Assembly: GCA_033557835.1 (NCBI GenBank)
Contig: JAWQRO010000163.1
Location: forward strand, 1-51,607
Length of the DNA stretch: 51,607 nucleotides
Direction of reading: 5' to 3'
Source of the DNA: Helochares maculicollis
Lineage: Eukaryota; Arthropoda; Insecta; Coleoptera; Hydrophilidae
The first letter of the stretch is position 1. Every line of letters begins with the position of its first letter. The notes beneath the pieces were generated by a model that was not told where the DNA came from, did not search any database, and saw only the letters and a program-made list of their open reading frames with translations. Of the stretch, positions 48,301 through 51,607 are shown piece after piece. The translations under genes and the position numbers were made by a program.

Positions 48301-48729
48301 TAATTCTGGATTTCATCAATAAATGTTGGTTTTAATTTTTTTACAAACATTCATGTGCTTAAACTCGAGTTATTGTGTTATTTACCGGTACTCATTTAAC
48401 ATTCAGTAGCAAAATTTAACCAATTAATTTAATAGTGCTTGTTTGAACATAATCAAAATATGCACGAAACAATAGTTATGCTTTTTTATAAACTAATACA
48501 CCTTCTAAATGATCATGATTTTCTCTGTTGGTATATAATGTCTTACCTGTAGTTGAGCCTATTAAATATTAATTTACAGAGCCATAGACCTGAATAACAA
48601 AAATGCAGTATATTACTGCAATAGGGCAGCTGCTCATAGCCGATTAGAAAAGCACAACGAAGTTATTTCCGACTGCAGAGAAGCTATAAGACTAGACCCT
48701 AACTATGGAAAAGCCTATGGACGATTGGG
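45302..48729 (+). CDS. SGTA: small glutamine-rich TPR co-chaperone, N-terminal exons (partial)
   Basis: Three coding exons are visible: 45302-45508 (69 codons, phase 0), 48051-48154 and 48580-48729, with introns of 2542 and 425 bases and canonical GT/AG ends. The gene continues past the window after a donor GG|GTAAGC. Exon 1 encodes the SGT dimerisation domain (MEVDKKRIVKSILRFIKDEL), which in this family also binds the ubiquitin-like domains of GET4/5-UBL4A and BAG6. Exons 2 and 3 encode TPR1 (about residues 76-109, AETYKVKGNDCMKNGQYADA), TPR2 (about 110-143, AVYYCNRAAAHSRLEKHNEV) and the start of TPR3 (KAYGRLG). The TPRs bind Hsp70/Hsp90 tails; the protein hands tail-anchored and mislocalised membrane proteins to the cytosolic quality-control pathway. 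An acceptor-like 'ttattttag' at 45284-45292, ten bases before the ATG, suggests a noncoding first exon further upstream. The glutamine-rich C-terminus is not in the window. Confidence 0.93.
45509..48050 (+). other. SGT intron 1
   Basis: The donor is CAG|GTATTG and the acceptor gttatttcag|C. It carries a SINE (46105-46255) and imperfect repeats of 'cgacccacgttt' with pyrimidine-rich flanks between 46700 and 46945. No nested gene could be supported, although a minus-strand stretch at 46540-46630 ends in a donor-like GTAAGT. Confidence 0.85.
46105..46255 (+). repeat. tRNA-derived SINE
   Basis: A good pol III B box, GGTTCGATTCC (46159-46169), is preceded by a degenerate A-box region ('tgggttggggaatgtg', 46107) and by 'atcccacctgtgacgtagtagaccg', laid out like a tRNA anticodon and variable region. 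A short unrelated body follows, and the element ends in 'aaataaaataaaataaataa'. This head-body-simple-tail order is typical of SINEs. Confidence 0.65.
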
Positions 48730-50075
48730 GTAAGCTTATGTTCGAAAATTTATTTTACTTCGCTAAACTCATTTGTTTCTGATAATTTTTCACGGGGTCA
48801 CTGATAATTTCTTCATTAAGTTTATGAATTAAAAAGTAGTTTAGTATCGTTTAGTTCCTTTAATATAATATTTCTTTTACATAAAAGTTTCTATTGCTCA
48901 AAGTGAACAAAATAAAGTTCCATTGCCTATATCTTGCAGAGTATTTATTATCTTACAAAGTGCTGTTGGAGAAATAATTTCCCTATTAATATTGATCATC
49001 AATATTTTTTGATATAACTGATTATGATGCTATTACAAATGGCTGTCTGTAATGGCAACTTACCTTTCTGCTAATTCCTGAATTGATTCTTATTTTTTTA
49101 ACATGACCTTGTCAAATCAACGGAACAACTAGCGAACACTTGCAGGGAAAAGAAACATGACTTCTGAAAACACACTGAAATACTAAAAGTAAACCAAAAT
49201 AGACGATTACTGGGTTGGAAATTCAGTCAAAAGTATTACTGGATATTATAGTTTAACAGAGGAGGGAGATGTCGGAGGCCCAGACAGAAATACAGAGTAG
49301 AATACACTAAAACAAAAGGCGCCACCTACCTTCATGAGAGGAGCTCAAAAATCAATCTATTAAAAAGGCCAGTGAAACAAGTCGTTAAGGCTAAAATCCA
49401 ATGAAAAATCGGCAAGGCTTATATTTCCTAAACTAAAACAACATATGCATACTTTTAGCATCCAAAACACATTTTACAAAAAAAAACATCTAAAATTTTC
49501 AAGACATGTCCAAGAAAACACAACATTGAAGAGGATACATCTTCCAAGTGCTTTAAGTAGGAAATAGCTTCATATCCAGAGGGGATCACAAGGTGGACAA
49601 ATCATCACTGGAGACTACAAATTAAAAAAACCAACAAAACAAATGCTTGTAGCAATGCAAGAAAACAGCAAACCTGACCCGATCACAAAAAATGTCGACT
49701 GAATTGATTTATGTGTCACATTGATAAACTAAATCATGGTGAGTTGGCTACTGACAACTCTATTACATATTATACGCTCTGAAATTTTGAATATCGACAA
49801 ACAAGTTTATCTGAGCAATAAACTATGAACTGTTCAGTAGCATATTTGAAAGTAAAATCAACTTGAAAACTCTATGTAAAATGGATGATGGTATCCTTGG
49901 AACAAGAAAAGATATCCAAGTGGCAGCTACAAAATAGTTGCCCAGGGAAAGCAAACTACCAAATTCTGCTCCCAGAAAAAATGCAGAGAAAAATGAATTC
50001 ATAGACAGTGGCAATAAGAACTGTCAAAAAAATCAATATGTCAACCGAAGAGCTATTGCAGTACATATTAGATCA
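48730..50075 (+). other. start of SGT intron 3
   Basis: The sequence after donor GG|GTAAGC contains no further SGT exon. Between about 49100 and 49930 base composition shifts to A- and G-rich and may be an old inserted element, but no protein motif could be read. Confidence 0.6.
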
Positions 50076-50079
50076 GTGT

Positions 50080-50496
50080 GGTTTTTTTTATCAAAAATGC
50101 ATTTATTCCAAAACAAAATTTTAATTTGGACCAGATTAGTTCAAGTATTGTCTTTTCCAATTTTCAAATCGCATCTCATTTTTTGTTGTAATCCAAGTTT
50201 CGAGCCAATTTTGGATTTCTTCAAAAGCAATGATGACCTACCAAATTTTGCTGCATCCATTAAGAGGACTGATATTTAGCAGGAGCAATGTCTGGAGAAT
50301 ATAGCGGCTGCGCTAAAATATCCAGCTTGGGTGTTGCAACATGAGGCCGAGAATTGTCCTGCAGAAGAATAAATTTGTCATATATTCGGACCAATTTTCT
50401 TATAATGCTCTTAGAGAGTGCTAAAATTGATTTGCAAAACTTCGACTCTGCAATTTTGGGGTTAAAGATACCACTTACTATAAGGATGGTTATCAC
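50080..50496 (-). pseudogene. decayed mariner transposase fragment
   Basis: On the minus strand the central and third catalytic blocks of a mariner transposase are open in one frame: KFILLQDNSRPHVATPKLDI, carrying the second aspartate, then LYSPDIAPAKY, carrying the third. Upstream residues to 50496 fit the block between the first and second aspartates. After a stop near 50260 the tail to about 50080 can be followed only weakly. The L-L-Q-D-N-x-R-P-H wording is closer to the Hsmar/BovMar type than to the other copies in this window. Confidence 0.75.
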
Positions 50497-50879
50497 TCAT
50501 GAAACTATAATAAAGGCATAACTCGATGCAAATTAGTGATTAAAAACTTGTGAGATCGCTGAAAAATACAATTCATTGAATTGGACTGTTAGTGACCATT
50601 GCAAATGCCTTGGTTTAATTGCAAATCTTGACATATGCTCTTCTCATGTTTTTATGAGAAGAAATTTGTCCCATTGTATTGATGTCTTGCTTTTCAAACA
50701 TCGACAAATTGATACATTTTTAACCCCATTATCACTGACTTATAGAAAATTTTTTTTACAAAAACACTTCGAAAAGTGTTGTTAATTATAAAAAAGATAT
50801 TACTATATATTCGGTGGAGGTTCGCGGGAATTTTATTTTTAATTGTATCGGACAACACAAGGATCAATTCTGAAGTGCA

Positions 50880-51095
50880 TTGTCTTCAGTCGGACAAATT
50901 GATTCACTTAAACAGAAAAGGTCAGACTGGATCAATAGAGAGGGTGTAGATAATGCAAAACCTTATAAATTTGGTAACTTACCAAAAGAATTTACGCCTT
51001 GGATGAGATGTACTGCCACATCCAGCATATTTTCCAGATCTGGCACTTTCCTGCTATTACTTAAGCCATATAAAAATCAGGGGCACTTAATAGTC
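50880..51095 (+). pseudogene. mariner transposase fragment with internal deletion
   Basis: The + strand encodes a mariner piece: IDSLKQKRSDWINREGV joined directly to DNAKPY. The family's usual I/V-F-H-Q between them is missing, so a short deletion removed the bases before the catalytic aspartate. After a frameshift near 51000, DVLPHPAYFPDLALSCYYL follows, the third catalytic block. It is joined to LINE sequence at about 51100. Confidence 0.75.
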
Positions 51096-51099
51096 AATA

Positions 51100-51242
51100 A
51101 CAAATTAAACTTTGCTGGATACTATTTGAGCACAACATTTGCAGATGACATGGCCATCTTGGCATCGTATATTGATCTGATAGTGACCTCCAATTTTTTG
51201 CAAATACATGTTGATAGAATACATCGTGGGGTCCAAACATAG
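51100..51242 (+). pseudogene. LINE reverse transcriptase fragment (FADD box)
   Basis: TTFADDMAILASYIDLIVTS is the catalytic palm motif of Jockey-type reverse transcriptase (normally F-A-D-D-T-A-I-L-A), followed by a helix ending HVDRIH. Its frame is continuous with the mariner fragment before it, which creates a 120-codon chimeric open frame that is an accident of insertion. Confidence 0.7.
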
Positions 51243-51309
51243 ACTGTTATGGCATTAATCCCCTTGTTTTCTTTTATCACTTATTGCTAGGGTTTTTCCA
51301 TAAAAATAG

Positions 51310-51607
51310 GTGGTAAAAATATCAGGTTCAAAATGTAATAAACGCCTGATTATTCTCAGATATTTAGTAAGAATAAAATGGGGAGCCGATCATCGTGTAG
51401 GACGAAGTATATATCGCTTTTTGGTAAGATCCTTGATGGATTATGGGTCATCCTTGTATGCTTCCACTACATCTCCAATCAGACAAATTAGTCATCGTTC
51501 AAAAAAAAAGGGCTGAGACTATGTCTCGGAGCGATGAGATCCACCCCGATACCTGCTTTATATGTCGAAGCAAGAGAACCACCTATTGAGATTCGAAGAC
51601 AGTATTT
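51310..51607 (+). pseudogene. LINE ORF2 thumb/connection fragment, cut by window end
   Basis: SKCNKRLIILRYLVRIKWGA, then RIYRFLVRSLMDYGSSLYAS, matches the region following the reverse transcriptase palm in Jockey/I-like ORF2. After a frameshift near 51505 the text continues LRLCLGAMRSTPIPALYVEA and REPP-I-E-I-R-R-Q-Y to the window edge. A roughly 70-base segment of unrelated sequence separates it from the FADD fragment, so the two are either one deleted copy or two insertions. Confidence 0.75.

Noticed and set aside
1..51607. CRISPR arrays, operons, toxin-antitoxin or phage defence genes
   Set aside because: The regular repeats have no uniform spacers, and gene structure, introns and transposons are those of an animal nuclear genome.

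Overview
This is an AT-rich stretch of animal nuclear DNA, almost certainly from an insect or another arthropod. The reasons are spliced genes with GT/AG introns, decayed mariner, pogo/Tigger, Ty3/gypsy-like and Jockey/I-like non-LTR copies, a tRNA-derived SINE, and several families of short satellites. There are no bacterial operons, ribosome binding sites or CRISPR arrays. Species cannot be named from the sequence alone.

The one gene recognised with confidence is the start of an SGT/SGTA co-chaperone on the + strand. Its coding exons are 45302-45508, 48051-48154 and 48580-48729, and the rest lies beyond the window. From 48730 to the right edge everything appears to be its third intron, filled with mariner and LINE fragments. 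On the minus strand there is an intact but unrecognised reading frame of 171 codons (31696-32211), probably a 159-codon exon. Next to it is a possible two-exon gene for a 77-residue protein with a signal-peptide-like start (33053-32634). A few further exon-like stretches (26995-27131, 35368-35498, 36469-36578, 37834-37900) have plausible splice sites, but no gene model could be built from them.

Layout: 1-450 microsatellite and mariner relic; 450-7570 no recognisable gene; 7570-10225 Tigger relic followed by mariner relic; 10.2-13.6 kb no gene; 13.66-15.24 kb and 20.06-22.1 kb two clusters of a roughly 355-bp repeat carrying a CG-rich box; 22.1-27.4 kb AT-rich with scattered palindromes and one exon-like block; 27391-27570 an exact 15-bp-period minisatellite; 31.5-33.05 kb a small island of possible genes; 34.1-35.0 kb diverged tandem repeats; 38.2-40.3 kb a minus-strand gypsy-like relic whose protease is followed by the end of a macro (ADP-ribose-binding) domain; 41.6-44.7 kb three more tandem repeat families and a LINE tail; 45.3 kb to the end, SGT.

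Nothing here shows several genes working together as a new system. The most unusual items are the protease-plus-macro-domain retroelement relic, the repeat family with its CG-rich box, and the unrecognised minus-strand coding island at 31.7-33.05 kb.
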